A DNA stretch of 64,000 bases. Origin: CAVRXQ01 sp963725215. GTDB taxonomy: Bacteria > Actinomycetota > Acidimicrobiia > Acidimicrobiales > Bog-793. A program made the position numbers and the translations under genes. Location of the stretch: the NCBI GenBank assembly GCA_963725215.1, contig CAVRXQ010000006.1, positions 1-64,000 on the forward strand. Direction: 5' to 3'. This document shows positions 42,752-50,992 of the stretch, one piece after another (position 1 is the stretch's first letter; each line of letters begins with the position of its first letter). A model generated the notes under the pieces. The model did not search any database. It was not told the origin of the DNA and saw nothing but the letters and a program-made list of their open reading frames with translations.

Positions 42752-43137
42752 GACAACGCGATCCACGCGCCGAAGACGACCCACGCGAAGAACGACACGC
42801 CCCTCGAAATCGAATTGGTCGCCAGAACGGTGAGCGCCGCGCTCACCGTCGGATGGGAGTGTCGCGGCGTTTCGGCGTAGTTGAAGACCTCGAATCCGAT
42901 CGCGCCCGCCGCGAGCGCCGTCCAGACGACGATTGAGCGTGCTGGAACTCGGATCGGCGTTGCGAGCCGCGTGCCCGGTCCGGGAATCAGTGGGATAACC
43001 CACCGACGCGCGGCGCTGAGCGTGACGAAAAGGACGAGCGCCACGGCCGTGACGATGTCCGATCCGTCGGTGAAGACCCGCGTCTGTGAAGCCGCGACAG
43101 CGAGCACGATCGCCAGAAGTCCCAACCAAAGGCGCAC
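42748..43137 (-). CDS. Four-helix membrane protein, unknown
   Basis: 129 residues, GTG start. Hydrophobic segments at about 2-18, 27-43, 68-86 and 104-128. The C-terminal half (VVWTALAAGAIGFEVFNY and after) parallels the 66-residue protein encoded downstream, including the W..LAA.AIG.EV pattern and a terminal Trp-rich helix. A candidate terminator separates the pair from the hydrogenase operon, so they may not belong to it. Confidence 0.55.
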   Translation of the reverse strand: MRLWLGLLAIVLAVAASQTRVFTDGSDIVTAVALVLFVTLSAARRWVIPLIPGPGTRLATPIRVPARSIVVWTALAAGAIGFEVFNYAETPRHSHPTVSAALTVLATNSISRGVSFFAWVVFGAWIALS

Positions 43138-43226
43138 GAGAACAGTCTCGCCCGTCGGGATCGCTGCGATCGGCTCCGCATCCGCGCTGGCGTTCGGGCT
43201 CCGGGTGTGGTGCTCTTCGGCGGAGG

Positions 43227-43251
43227 AGCGCTCGGATCGTCGAAGAGCGCT
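43227..43251 (-). terminator. Stem-loop at the end of the hydrogenase operon
   Basis: AGCGCTC (43227-43233) and GAGCGCT (43245-43251) form a 7-base stem with an 11-base loop, starting four bases after the DUF6390-like stop on the minus strand. No T-tract. Confidence 0.4.
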
Positions 43252-43254
43252 TGG

Positions 43255-44025
43255 TTATCCGCCCGAGGCTGACGCCGCGATTGCTGGCCCAGGTAACGAG
43301 AGCGCGTTCACGGCGTCGAGGTTTCCGATCGTGTAGCGGATGAGCCGTCGTGCCCGAACCGGGGTAAGCGTTTCGCATATCCAATCCCAGTGCACAGAGA
43401 CGAGGTCCCCGACCTTGGGAGTGTCCTCACCTTCGCCCTGAGACACGAAACGGCGGACGTGAACGTCGGTCGCGCCGGTGAGTCGGAGACGGTCGTTTTC
43501 GAACGCCAGCCTCGGCGTTCGCACGACGGCCATATCCTCATCAACCGACAGCACGCGCCCCCATCGGACGCGGCAGCGGTCAATGACGTCGAGCGCCGGT
43601 CCTCGCATGCCCGAACGCAAAAGACCGAGCCACGGGTACACGGCGAACACGTGGAAGCTGTGATGAGGCACCCCGCCTTCTGGTACTGCGTTCGCCACGT
43701 TCACGAATGCCGACCCGGCTCGGCGGGCGAAGCGCTCGTCGAGCGAGATCAACATCGCCTGTCTTGGCACCCGTCGGATGAGGTCGTTGCCGACCCAATA
43801 CGCCTCGACGACCCGCGAATCGAGAGGATCCGCGATCGCGTTCGATCCCGCTATTAGCTGCAGGTAGGGCCAGGCACCGTCGAACTCCCTCGCGAGAAGT
43901 GACAGGTCGGAAACGTCGCGCCCTGAGAGCGCCCCGGCGAGCGAGGCCGGATCGGAGGGGCCGCAGTATCCGAGAGAGTTCGGCGGATACGCGTAGCGCG
44001 CGAACAAGAGCGCCCCGTCGATCAC
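43255..44025 (-). CDS. DUF6390-like hydrogenase-associated protein
   Basis: 256 residues, soluble. The opening MIDGALLFARYAYPPNSLGY, then CGPSDP, matches the DUF6390 family, which I know from hydrogenase clusters. Further conserved-looking parts are FDGAWPYLQLIAG, VVEAYWVGN, HHSFHVFAVYPWLGLLR and VHWDWICE. The Cys, His and Trp residues could serve metal or cofactor handling, but the function is not known. The GTG overlaps the transporter's stop (GTGA), so it is translated with the maturation genes. Confidence 0.72.
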   Translation of the reverse strand: MIDGALLFARYAYPPNSLGYCGPSDPASLAGALSGRDVSDLSLLAREFDGAWPYLQLIAGSNAIADPLDSRVVEAYWVGNDLIRRVPRQAMLISLDERFARRAGSAFVNVANAVPEGGVPHHSFHVFAVYPWLGLLRSGMRGPALDVIDRCRVRWGRVLSVDEDMAVVRTPRLAFENDRLRLTGATDVHVRRFVSQGEGEDTPKVGDLVSVHWDWICETLTPVRARRLIRYTIGNLDAVNALSLPGPAIAASASGG

Positions 44026-44963
44026 GCGAACGCCGACCTTTTCCTCGCCACCGCGGCGGCGATGACGGTGCCCACCGCGACGAGGGCCAGTCCCCACGCC
44101 TCTGGTGCCAAGTCTTTGTGCTGGACCACTGCCTGCAAGAGCGCCGTCACGATGGCGCTCGAAACGAGGATCGAGGTGACGTCCACCGCACACGACCGAG
44201 AGAGCGCCACCATCCAGCTCGCCACGTAGGCCCCGAGCAACACGCCCGTGATCGCGACCCAACGCAGCGCGTTGGCGTCTAGGTGGAACAGCATTCCGAG
44301 CTTCCCAGTGATCGCGAGATAGCAGACGAGCACGCCCAGCCCACCGCCCATCCGCACGACGCCCATCGAGGCGGGATCGAAAGCGGGGAACACGCGTCGG
44401 ATGATCACCGTTTCGATTCCCCAAAGGACGGTCGCGCCGAGGACGAGCGCGTTGCCCGAGTTCATGACGAGCGAACCGACGCCACCGCCGACCGCGACGG
44501 TGCCGACGACGAGGAGCGCGATCGCAATTGCGTTCCAGACCGAAAGCCGCTCCCGCAGAGCGGGCCAGGCGACGAGCGCGACCCAAATCACGAGGGTGTC
44601 GTGGAGGAACGCGGCCGGCACGGCCGAGGTGCGGGCGAGTCCGTCGAAGAACATCACGAACGCGACGCCTCCGCCGACGACCGCGACGTAGGAGAGGGCA
44701 ACGACCTCCGACACTCCGCGCAGCGCTGGGCGCGACATGTCCTTCGTGGCTGGCAGTGAATAAGGCCGCCTGGTGCGCGCGACAACAGCGAACGCGAGGA
44801 GCAAGATCGCGGCGAAGAAGTTCTTTCCCGTCGTGTAGACCGCCGGACTCGTCACGGAATGGACGCCGTAGCTGTTCACGAACACGGACACTCCGCTCAC
44901 CGCGGCAGTGATCCCGGCGAACGCCAGGCCCGGGATGAGTCGGGCTCGCAGCCGCGCGCTCAT
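44022..44963 (-). CDS. EamA/DMT-family transporter in the hydrogenase operon
   Basis: 313 residues, ten predicted transmembrane helices in two EamA repeats. The substrate of most DMT proteins is a metabolite, but the placement directly after hypC and before the DUF6390-like gene, with four-base overlaps on both sides, makes a hydrogenase-related substrate (nickel complex or precursor) worth considering. No His/Asp-rich nickel motif is visible. Confidence 0.75.
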   Translation of the reverse strand: MSARLRARLIPGLAFAGITAAVSGVSVFVNSYGVHSVTSPAVYTTGKNFFAAILLLAFAVVARTRRPYSLPATKDMSRPALRGVSEVVALSYVAVVGGGVAFVMFFDGLARTSAVPAAFLHDTLVIWVALVAWPALRERLSVWNAIAIALLVVGTVAVGGGVGSLVMNSGNALVLGATVLWGIETVIIRRVFPAFDPASMGVVRMGGGLGVLVCYLAITGKLGMLFHLDANALRWVAITGVLLGAYVASWMVALSRSCAVDVTSILVSSAIVTALLQAVVQHKDLAPEAWGLALVAVGTVIAAAVARKRSAFA

Positions 44964-45223
44964 GACACCGTCTTCGAGTGGTTTTCGAGCTGTTCAGTTT
45001 GGTATCCGATCCGCTGCAGCTCGTCGAGCGCCAGCTGCACTTGATCCGCCGGTGAAGACGCGAGCGCGTATCCGGCGTGGGCGATCACCCACGTTCCCGC
45101 AAGAGGAGCCGGTTCTTCGAACGCGAGTAGCGAAAGTCGGTGTTCGCGACCATCGACGTCTTGTGCGACGACGACGTCCTCACCAGCCGATCTCAGCACG
45201 CGGAAAAAACGGCTTGTGCACAT
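44960..45223 (-). CDS. hypC: Hydrogenase maturation chaperone HypC
   Basis: 87 residues. Starts MCTSRFF: the Cys2 after the initiator Met is the ligand with which HypC carries the Fe(CN)2CO unit with HypD. The beta-barrel (VVVAQDVDGREHRLSLL) and GTWVIAHAGYALA match the family. The ATG at 45223 is chosen over the upstream frame because Cys2 is essential. It shares a base with the protease stop (TGATG). HypA, B, D, E and F are not in the window. Confidence 0.88.
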   Translation of the reverse strand: MCTSRFFRVLRSAGEDVVVAQDVDGREHRLSLLAFEEPAPLAGTWVIAHAGYALASSPADQVQLALDELQRIGYQTEQLENHSKTVS

Positions 45224-45678
45224 CAGTGATCCCCTTCCCATTGCGAGATGACGTCCTCGATCGCCGCGGCGGCGCGGGTGACGGCTCCAGCGACGGCACC
45301 ACTCAGGTGATCACCATCGGAGAAGTCTTCCCCTTCGATCCCGACGACGACGACACGCCGTGGCGCGTCACCGAGGGCGGACGCGATGCGACAGACCCGA
45401 CGCAATCCAAAGGCGTGCGTCGACGCGCTCGACCCGTCGTCGATCTCGTCGAGTTCGACAAAGAGAACGGTTCCGGGTGCTGACTTCGACCTGGTCGCGT
45501 CAACGAGCACCGCGAGCGAGGCGCCTTCCCACCGACCGAGGAGGTCGAGCGGCTCGGAGATCGGTCCGATGTCGCGCGCGCACTTCGATTGCGCGACGAG
45601 CGACGCCACGGCAACCCCGACGCCGTCGTCCCCACGGTAACGGTTGCCGATCCCCGCGACGACGACGTTTCCGATCAT
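45223..45678 (-). CDS. Hydrogenase maturation endopeptidase (HycI/HyaD type)
   Basis: 151 residues. Removes the C-terminal peptide of the large subunit after nickel insertion. GIGNRYRGDDGVG contains the conserved Gly-Asn and Asp nickel ligands, with a second site at VDATRSKS and a later GDHLSG His. It lies immediately after its substrate gene with an ATGA overlap, the usual arrangement. Confidence 0.9.
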   Translation of the reverse strand: MIGNVVVAGIGNRYRGDDGVGVAVASLVAQSKCARDIGPISEPLDLLGRWEGASLAVLVDATRSKSAPGTVLFVELDEIDDGSSASTHAFGLRRVCRIASALGDAPRRVVVVGIEGEDFSDGDHLSGAVAGAVTRAAAAIEDVISQWEGDH

Positions 45679-46979
45679 TTGTGCTCCACCGAGAGATCGA
45701 GGAAGTGCGCGGCACAAGAGATGCAAGGGTCGTGATTGCGGACCGCTTGTTCGCAAAGGTCGCGAAGGTCGTCGTCGCCCCATTCAAGTCGCGAGGCGAT
45801 CACGCCGCGCAGGTCATCTTCGATCGCGTCTTGGTTCTGCGACGTCGGCGGCATGATCCTTGCGTCGCTGATCAAACCGTCTTCGGTGATCGCGTAGCGC
45901 TGGAGGAGCAGTCCGCGTGGCGCCTCCGTCGCGCCGGCGCCGGTGGCCGCGCGTGGGGCGAGCCGAACCGACGGGGGATCGAAGCGCGAATAGGACTCGA
46001 CGAGGCGGAGTGCTTCCTCGCACGCCGCGACGATCTCGACAGAGCGCACGACGATGCTCTTGAACGGGTTGCGGCACACCTCTCCCAACTGTGAGCGATG
46101 CGCCGCCTCGGCAGCGAGTGGCGGGAGCTTCGCCGAGCTCAGCGCGTAGCGAGCGAGGGGACCGGTGAGGTACGTGTCTTTCCCGCGTAGTTTTGCGTGT
46201 AGCGCACTCGAACGTTGCACGTGCTCTTCGGTGACGAGATCGAGGAATCCGCCGGCCGAGACCTTTAGCCCATCAGTGGTGTGGATCGTTCCCGATTCGA
46301 TCGCGTATCGGGCCTCGTCGACGAGCGCCGCGAAGAGGTAGTCGTGCGAGGCGTCGGGGAATTCGAAGCCGGACACCCACTCGACCGTCTCGAGGGCGTC
46401 ATCCAACGCTTGACGAAGGACGGGCGCAAGCGAGGCCATCTCCTCGGTGTCCGGCGCACGGTAGAAGCCGCCGACCCGGACGTTCACGGGGTGGATCGCG
46501 CGGCCGCCGACTCTTTCCATGATTGCGTTGCCGGCCTTTTTCAACCGTAGGCCGCGCTCAACCGCCGATCGGTCGGCGGCAGCCAGTTCGACCGCGTCTT
46601 CGAAGCCGAAGAAGTCCGGCGCGTGCAAGAGGTAGACGTGCAGGGCGTGGCTCTGGATCCACTCCCCGCAATACAGCAACCGGCGCAGTTCTGAGATCTC
46701 GGGAGTCACCTTTACGCCACACGCGTCTTCGATCGCGTTGCACGCCGACATTTGGTATGCGACCGGGCAGATGCCACAGATCCGCGCCGTGATGTCGGGA
46801 GGTTCCTCAAATCCTCGTCCGCGAAGGAACGCTTCGAAAAAACGCGGCGGTTCGAAGATCTCGAGTTCGACCGACTCGAGCTCGCCGCCCGCGATTCGCA
46901 CGTGGAGCGACCCTTCCCCCTCCACGCGGGCGAGCCCGTGGACGTCGATCGCGCGGTTCGCGAGCGTGTTATCCGACAT
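45675..46979 (-). CDS. hydA: [NiFe] hydrogenase large (alpha) subunit, group 3b
   Basis: 434 residues. Carries the NiFe(CN)2CO site: C68 and C71 in RICGICP, C419 and C422 in DPCISCAAH. The nine residues after His425 (FLDLSVEHK) would be cleaved by the adjacent protease. Length, context and the PVAYQMSAC segment fit cytosolic NADP-linked group 3b (sulfhydrogenase-like) enzymes that interconvert H2 and NADPH. The ATG at 46979 overlaps the small-subunit gene by 11 bases. Subunit names follow the Pyrococcus enzyme. Confidence 0.92.
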   Translation of the reverse strand: MSDNTLANRAIDVHGLARVEGEGSLHVRIAGGELESVELEIFEPPRFFEAFLRGRGFEEPPDITARICGICPVAYQMSACNAIEDACGVKVTPEISELRRLLYCGEWIQSHALHVYLLHAPDFFGFEDAVELAAADRSAVERGLRLKKAGNAIMERVGGRAIHPVNVRVGGFYRAPDTEEMASLAPVLRQALDDALETVEWVSGFEFPDASHDYLFAALVDEARYAIESGTIHTTDGLKVSAGGFLDLVTEEHVQRSSALHAKLRGKDTYLTGPLARYALSSAKLPPLAAEAAHRSQLGEVCRNPFKSIVVRSVEIVAACEEALRLVESYSRFDPPSVRLAPRAATGAGATEAPRGLLLQRYAITEDGLISDARIMPPTSQNQDAIEDDLRGVIASRLEWGDDDLRDLCEQAVRNHDPCISCAAHFLDLSVEHK

Positions 46980-47739
46980 TCCGGCTCGCTTCCTGTTCAA
47001 AGGCCGCCGAGGCGGCGTTGAAGGTGCGGTACATCCGCGCGACGTGATCGCGCCTCACCCCGAGCTCGATGAACCGCCTCGAGAGCGAGGTGGTGTTCGG
47101 GCTCTCGGAGGGGCCGAAGCAGCCGTAACAACCGCGGTCGACCGACGGGCAGAGCGCGCCGCAGCCGGCGCGGGTGACCGGACCGAGGCACGGCGTGCCG
47201 CTGACGACGAGGACGCAGACATTGCCCTTCGCCTTGCATTGTTCACAGACGCTGTAGGACGGGATCCGCGGTCGCCTCGCGGCGAGATACGCGGAGATCA
47301 CCTCGAGGAGCTGGTGTTTGTTGATCGGACAGCCGTGGAGTTCGAATTCGACCGGAACGAGGGCCGAGATCGGCTCCGATCGAGCGAGCGTCGAGATGTA
47401 TTCGGGATGCGCGTAGATCGCCGAAACGAAATCGCCGACGTCGGCGTAGTTGCGCAGGGCCTGGATGCCTCCGGCCGTCGCGCACGCGCCGATCGTGATG
47501 AGACTCTTCGACTGGGCGCGAATGGCGATAATGCGCTCGGCGTCCTCCGGAGTCGTGATCGAACCTTCGACGAGTGAGACGTCGTAGGGCCCTGCGATCT
47601 GCGCCCGTGACATCTCGGTGAACTTTGCGATCACGAGGTGTTCGGTGACCGCAAGGAGCTCGTCCTCGCAGTCGAGCAGGCTGAGCTGACAGCCGTCGCA
47701 GGATGCGAACTTGAACACCGCCAGACGGGGACCACTCAT
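46969..47739 (-). CDS. hydD: [NiFe] hydrogenase small (delta) subunit
   Basis: 256 residues, no Tat signal, so cytoplasmic. The proximal cluster starts with C14-DG-C17 (FASCDGCQLSLLD), and further Cys come from ITIGACATAGG, HGCPINK, VCEQCKAKGNVC, GTPCLGP and GCGALCPSVDRGCYGC. The Cys count fits three Fe-S clusters passing electrons from the NiFe site to the flavin subunit. ATG overlaps the flavin-subunit stop. Confidence 0.92.
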   Translation of the reverse strand: MSGPRLAVFKFASCDGCQLSLLDCEDELLAVTEHLVIAKFTEMSRAQIAGPYDVSLVEGSITTPEDAERIIAIRAQSKSLITIGACATAGGIQALRNYADVGDFVSAIYAHPEYISTLARSEPISALVPVEFELHGCPINKHQLLEVISAYLAARRPRIPSYSVCEQCKAKGNVCVLVVSGTPCLGPVTRAGCGALCPSVDRGCYGCFGPSESPNTTSLSRRFIELGVRRDHVARMYRTFNAASAAFEQEASRNVG

Positions 47740-48572
47740 CGCTCGGCCACCTTCATCTCGTACTCCGCGATCGGTGAGTAGGGGACGACCGGACCGTCGC
47801 GGCAGATGAGGAACGGCCCGAGTTGACAATGCCCGCAGAATCCGACCCCGCAGTTCATGTTGCGTTCCAAGGAGACGAAGATTCGTTCCGGGCTGACGCC
47901 GCGATCGATCAATGTGCGCGCGCTGAAGCGCATCATGATCTCCGGTCCGCAAACGAATGCCATCGCAGAGCGAGCGTCGAAGGACGCGTCGGAGATCAGT
48001 TGCGTCACGACGCCGACCGGTCCGAGCCAATCCGCGTCTGCCACGTCGACCGTGACTCTGACTCTTGCTCCCCGGGTGCGCCAGTCGTCCAGGTCGTTGG
48101 AGTAAATGATCTGATCCGGTGTGCGGGCGCCGACGAGCACGAGGACATCTCCCGTACGACCATGCTCGAGCGTCTCGACGAGCCGGATGATCGCGCCGCG
48201 AAGCGGCGCGATCCCGATTCCGCCCGCGACGACGACGACATCGTGATCGCCGATGTCGTCGATCGGCCAATCGGTTCCGTAGGGTCCACGGACACCGACG
48301 ACGTCTCCGGGTGCGGTGTTCGCGAGGGAGTGGCTCACCGCACCGACGTCGCGGATCGTGTGTTCTAGGACGGGCGAACGCTTCGGATCCGAGCTCACAG
48401 AGATCGCCGCCTCACCAACGCCGAACGCGCTCAACATGTTGAACTGGCCGGGCCTCGGTGCGGTGATCGGATGGTCAAGGGGATCGAGGGTGATCGTCGC
48501 GATGTCCTCCGAGTCGAGGCGGTGGTCGACGACGCGATATCGCACCGGGACGAGAGGGTTGTCGAAGCTCAT
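47736..48572 (-). CDS. hydG: Hydrogenase NAD(P)/FAD-binding (gamma) subunit
   Basis: 278 residues, ferredoxin-reductase fold. FAD domain first (PGQFNMLSAFGVGEAAIS), then the NAD(P)-binding GGIGIAPLRGAI, and a C-terminal Cys cluster CGVGFCGHCQLGPFLIC that binds a [2Fe-2S] centre. It is the diaphorase of the group 3b enzyme. ATG at 48572, seven bases after the CRP-like gene. Confidence 0.9.
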   Translation of the reverse strand: MSFDNPLVPVRYRVVDHRLDSEDIATITLDPLDHPITAPRPGQFNMLSAFGVGEAAISVSSDPKRSPVLEHTIRDVGAVSHSLANTAPGDVVGVRGPYGTDWPIDDIGDHDVVVVAGGIGIAPLRGAIIRLVETLEHGRTGDVLVLVGARTPDQIIYSNDLDDWRTRGARVRVTVDVADADWLGPVGVVTQLISDASFDARSAMAFVCGPEIMMRFSARTLIDRGVSPERIFVSLERNMNCGVGFCGHCQLGPFLICRDGPVVPYSPIAEYEMKVAER

Positions 48573-48579
48573 CGCGTCT

Positions 48580-49047
48580 TCAGCCGACGAGGTCTCGGCC
48601 GTAGACGTCAAGGAGTCGGGTCCTCGTCGCTTGGAGGCGCTCGAGGAGGACCTGTGCGATGCGCTGGAGGATCGCGTAGCCGAACGCTGGCTCCTCGTCT
48701 GCCTTCTTGCGCAAACAGAGTCCGTCGATCGCGACCGCGCCGACGGGTTCGGTCGCGACGGCGTCGAAATGCCATCGGTACGGAGGGACGAGCCACGAGA
48801 GCCCGAGGATCTTGCCGGGACCGATCGTCTCGATGACGATCGGTTTTCCCGATGGACGACGAACCTGGATCGCGACTTGACCCCGCCGGATGAGAAAAAA
48901 GGTGTCTGCTTCCTCGCCTTCGAGTAACAGCCGCTCCCCTTCGTCGAATGCGACATTCGTCGCGCATCCCGCCGCAAGGTCGATCGCCGAAGCCCCAAGC
49001 CCCGAGAACAACGGGGTCTCAGCGATGAGCTCGTTCATCGATTCCAC
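48580..49047 (-). CDS. Cyclic-nucleotide-binding-domain protein without HTH
   Basis: 155 residues (GTG 49047; ATG 49038 is possible). A single CRP-type cupin (LLLEGEEADTFFLIRRGQVAI, then IVIETIGPGKILG) plus a C-terminal helix, but no DNA-binding domain. The phosphate-binding RxS Arg is not obvious, so ligand binding is uncertain. It sits between the Fe-S beta and flavin gamma hydrogenase genes, so it may be a regulatory or structural partner of the enzyme. Confidence 0.75.
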   Translation of the reverse strand: MESMNELIAETPLFSGLGASAIDLAAGCATNVAFDEGERLLLEGEEADTFFLIRRGQVAIQVRRPSGKPIVIETIGPGKILGLSWLVPPYRWHFDAVATEPVGAVAIDGLCLRKKADEEPAFGYAILQRIAQVLLERLQATRTRLLDVYGRDLVG

Positions 49048-49066
49048 TGTTCGTCCTCCGTCTCCT

Positions 49067-50188
49067 TCACGTCGTCGCCGCGGGCCTAGACGTGTCTGTG
49101 CCCGCGATCGCGGCGACTTCTTCTGTCAGATCGATCCCGACAGGGCACCACGTGATGCAGCGGCCGCAGCCGACGCATCCGGATGATCCGAACTGATCGA
49201 CCCAGGTCGAGAGCTTGTGGGTCAACCACTGCCGGTACCGCGAGCGCGTGGAAGCGTGCACGGAACCGCCGTGGAGGTAAGAGTGCTCGAGGGAAAAGCA
49301 CGAGTCCCAACGCCGCGAGACCTCGATATCGCCCTCGAGGTTCGTTTTGTGCTCGAAGGCCGAGCAAAAACACGTCGGGCAGACGAGCGTGCAGTTGCCG
49401 CAGGCGAGACACCGCGTCGCGACGTCGTCCCACCGAGCATGTTCGAGGTTCTCGGCGAGAAGCGACGGAGCCCGACGCGCGTCGAGCGTGCGTGAGATCG
49501 TGGCGCGAGAGTTCTCGAGGATCTCGTCCCTCGTCGTGAGATCTTCTGCGGCTGCGTCGCGATGGGGGACCGCGTCAAGAAGTGAGCGGCCGAGGTCGGA
49601 TCCCACTCGGACCAAAAAACGGTGCGACGGCTCGAGCAATTCGGTGAGGGCGAGGTCGTAGCCGTCCTTTGCGTCGGGACCTGTCGACATCGAAGGACAA
49701 AAACACGTCGACGCCGGTTGTCCGCATTCGACGGCGATCACCGCCAGGTGCTCGCGTCGACGATCGTGCTCGGGGTCGTGGAATCTGCCGCCCGAGAGGA
49801 CCGTCGACAGAACCCCGAGCGCCGCGACCTCGCACGGACGCACCCCGACGAACGCCTCGCGCACCTCGCCACCTTGCGGCGCGGAGAGTTCGAGGTCGCC
49901 TTCGTTCGTCCGGCGCCCCCGCCACACCACCGATTCTGAGGGGAACACCGACGCTTTGAGCGAGGTTGGACCGACCGCCCACCCGAACAATTCGCGGTCG
50001 CCGTCGTTGCGGATCCGATAGGAGCCAGGAGCCTGCTCGTCGTGCCAGCCGGCGGGGAGGTCGTCGCACGACCGCACGTCGCGATGGACGATCGCGCCGT
50101 CGCGAACCGTCGGACCGAGCACGCGATAGCCCCGCGAGCGGAGTTCTCCAATCAGGGTATCGAAGTGATCGCGATCGATCACCGCCAT
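49067..50188 (-). CDS. hydB: Hydrogenase Fe-S (beta) subunit, 4Fe-4S dicluster
   Basis: 373 residues from the ATG at 50188; GTG at 50200 is an alternative. Electron-transfer subunit of the group 3b enzyme, with an N-terminal domain like anaerobic sulfite reductase subunit A (GVRPCEVAALGVL). Two ferredoxin-type motifs near the C-terminus, CLACGNCTLVCPTC and CVGCGRCITWCPVG, plus other Cys (CGQPASTCFC) bind clusters. First gene of the minus-strand operon. Confidence 0.88.
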   Translation of the reverse strand: MAVIDRDHFDTLIGELRSRGYRVLGPTVRDGAIVHRDVRSCDDLPAGWHDEQAPGSYRIRNDGDRELFGWAVGPTSLKASVFPSESVVWRGRRTNEGDLELSAPQGGEVREAFVGVRPCEVAALGVLSTVLSGGRFHDPEHDRRREHLAVIAVECGQPASTCFCPSMSTGPDAKDGYDLALTELLEPSHRFLVRVGSDLGRSLLDAVPHRDAAAEDLTTRDEILENSRATISRTLDARRAPSLLAENLEHARWDDVATRCLACGNCTLVCPTCFCSAFEHKTNLEGDIEVSRRWDSCFSLEHSYLHGGSVHASTRSRYRQWLTHKLSTWVDQFGSSGCVGCGRCITWCPVGIDLTEEVAAIAGTDTSRPAATT

Positions 50189-50240
50189 TGGCCGGCTCAC
50201 GTGGGTCACCGTAAGGACTGGGGAGCGTGCCGACAAGGGT

Positions 50241-50287
50241 CCGACGTCCCAGCAGACACGGTCAGCCCACTTCGCTGGGACGGTCGG
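50241..50287 (+). repeat. Inverted repeat between the divergent hydrogenase and POR operons
   Basis: CCGACGTCCCAGC (50241-50253) and GCTGGGACGGTCGG (50274-50287) are complementary apart from one bulged base, around a 20-base loop. A smaller repeat GACCA/TGGTC follows at 50291-50307. It lies in the 198-base divergent intergenic region and could be an operator for a shared redox or substrate regulator. Confidence 0.45.
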
Positions 50288-50386
50288 TAGGACCATCGGC
50301 CCTGGTCGAAGCGGCGACGCGACGCAACCATGGGTTCGATCGAGTCGGCGCGCGCGACACCGCGCACAAGACGCCGAAGGGGGAAC

Positions 50387-50992
50387 ATGTTCCAAGTTCG
50401 ATTCCACGGGCGAGGCGGTCAGGGTGTGGTCACCGCCGCCGAGCTCCTTGCGGTCGCGGCGTTCGACGACGGCCGGTATTCACAAGCGTTTCCGACCTTC
50501 GGTTCCGAACGCACCGGCGCGCCGATCGTCTCGTTCTGTCGCATCGACGACAAGGAGATCAGGACCCGCTCGCCGATCAGCGAGCCCGACGCGCTGATCA
50601 TCCAGGACCCGACGCTGCTCGGACTGCCCGGGCTGTTCACGGGGTTGCGACCGGAGGGCTACCTCGTGCTCAACACCTCGAAACCGATCGCCGAACTCGG
50701 ACTTGGCACGCTCGCGTTGAGCTTGCCGCCTGGGCACCTGCTCGCGATCGGTGCGACAGAGCTCGCGCTGGAGCACCTCGGTCGTCCGCTGCCCAACGCG
50801 GTGCTGCTCGGCGGTCTCGCCGCAATCACCGGCGTGGTCTCGCTTGGCGCCGTGGTCGCGGCAATCGAAGAGCGATTTACGGGTGCCGCGGGATCGGGAA
50901 ATGTCGCCGCGGCACAAGCGGCCTACGAGATCGGTCGCGCCGCGTTCGGTGCGCAAGAGAACAACAGGGGGGTGGCTCTTCGTGCTTCGTGA
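50387..50992 (+). CDS. porC: 2-oxoacid:ferredoxin oxidoreductase gamma subunit
   Basis: 201 residues. FHGRGGQGVVTAAELLA and FPTFGSERTGAPI are diagnostic of the gamma domain of pyruvate/2-oxoacid:acceptor oxidoreductases. The ATG at 50387 has AAGGGGGA upstream; ATG at 50330 would add a poor 19-residue tail. First gene of the plus-strand operon, overlapping the alpha gene by 11 bases. Confidence 0.9.
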   Translation: MFQVRFHGRGGQGVVTAAELLAVAAFDDGRYSQAFPTFGSERTGAPIVSFCRIDDKEIRTRSPISEPDALIIQDPTLLGLPGLFTGLRPEGYLVLNTSKPIAELGLGTLALSLPPGHLLAIGATELALEHLGRPLPNAVLLGGLAAITGVVSLGAVVAAIEERFTGAAGSGNVAAAQAAYEIGRAAFGAQENNRGVALRAS

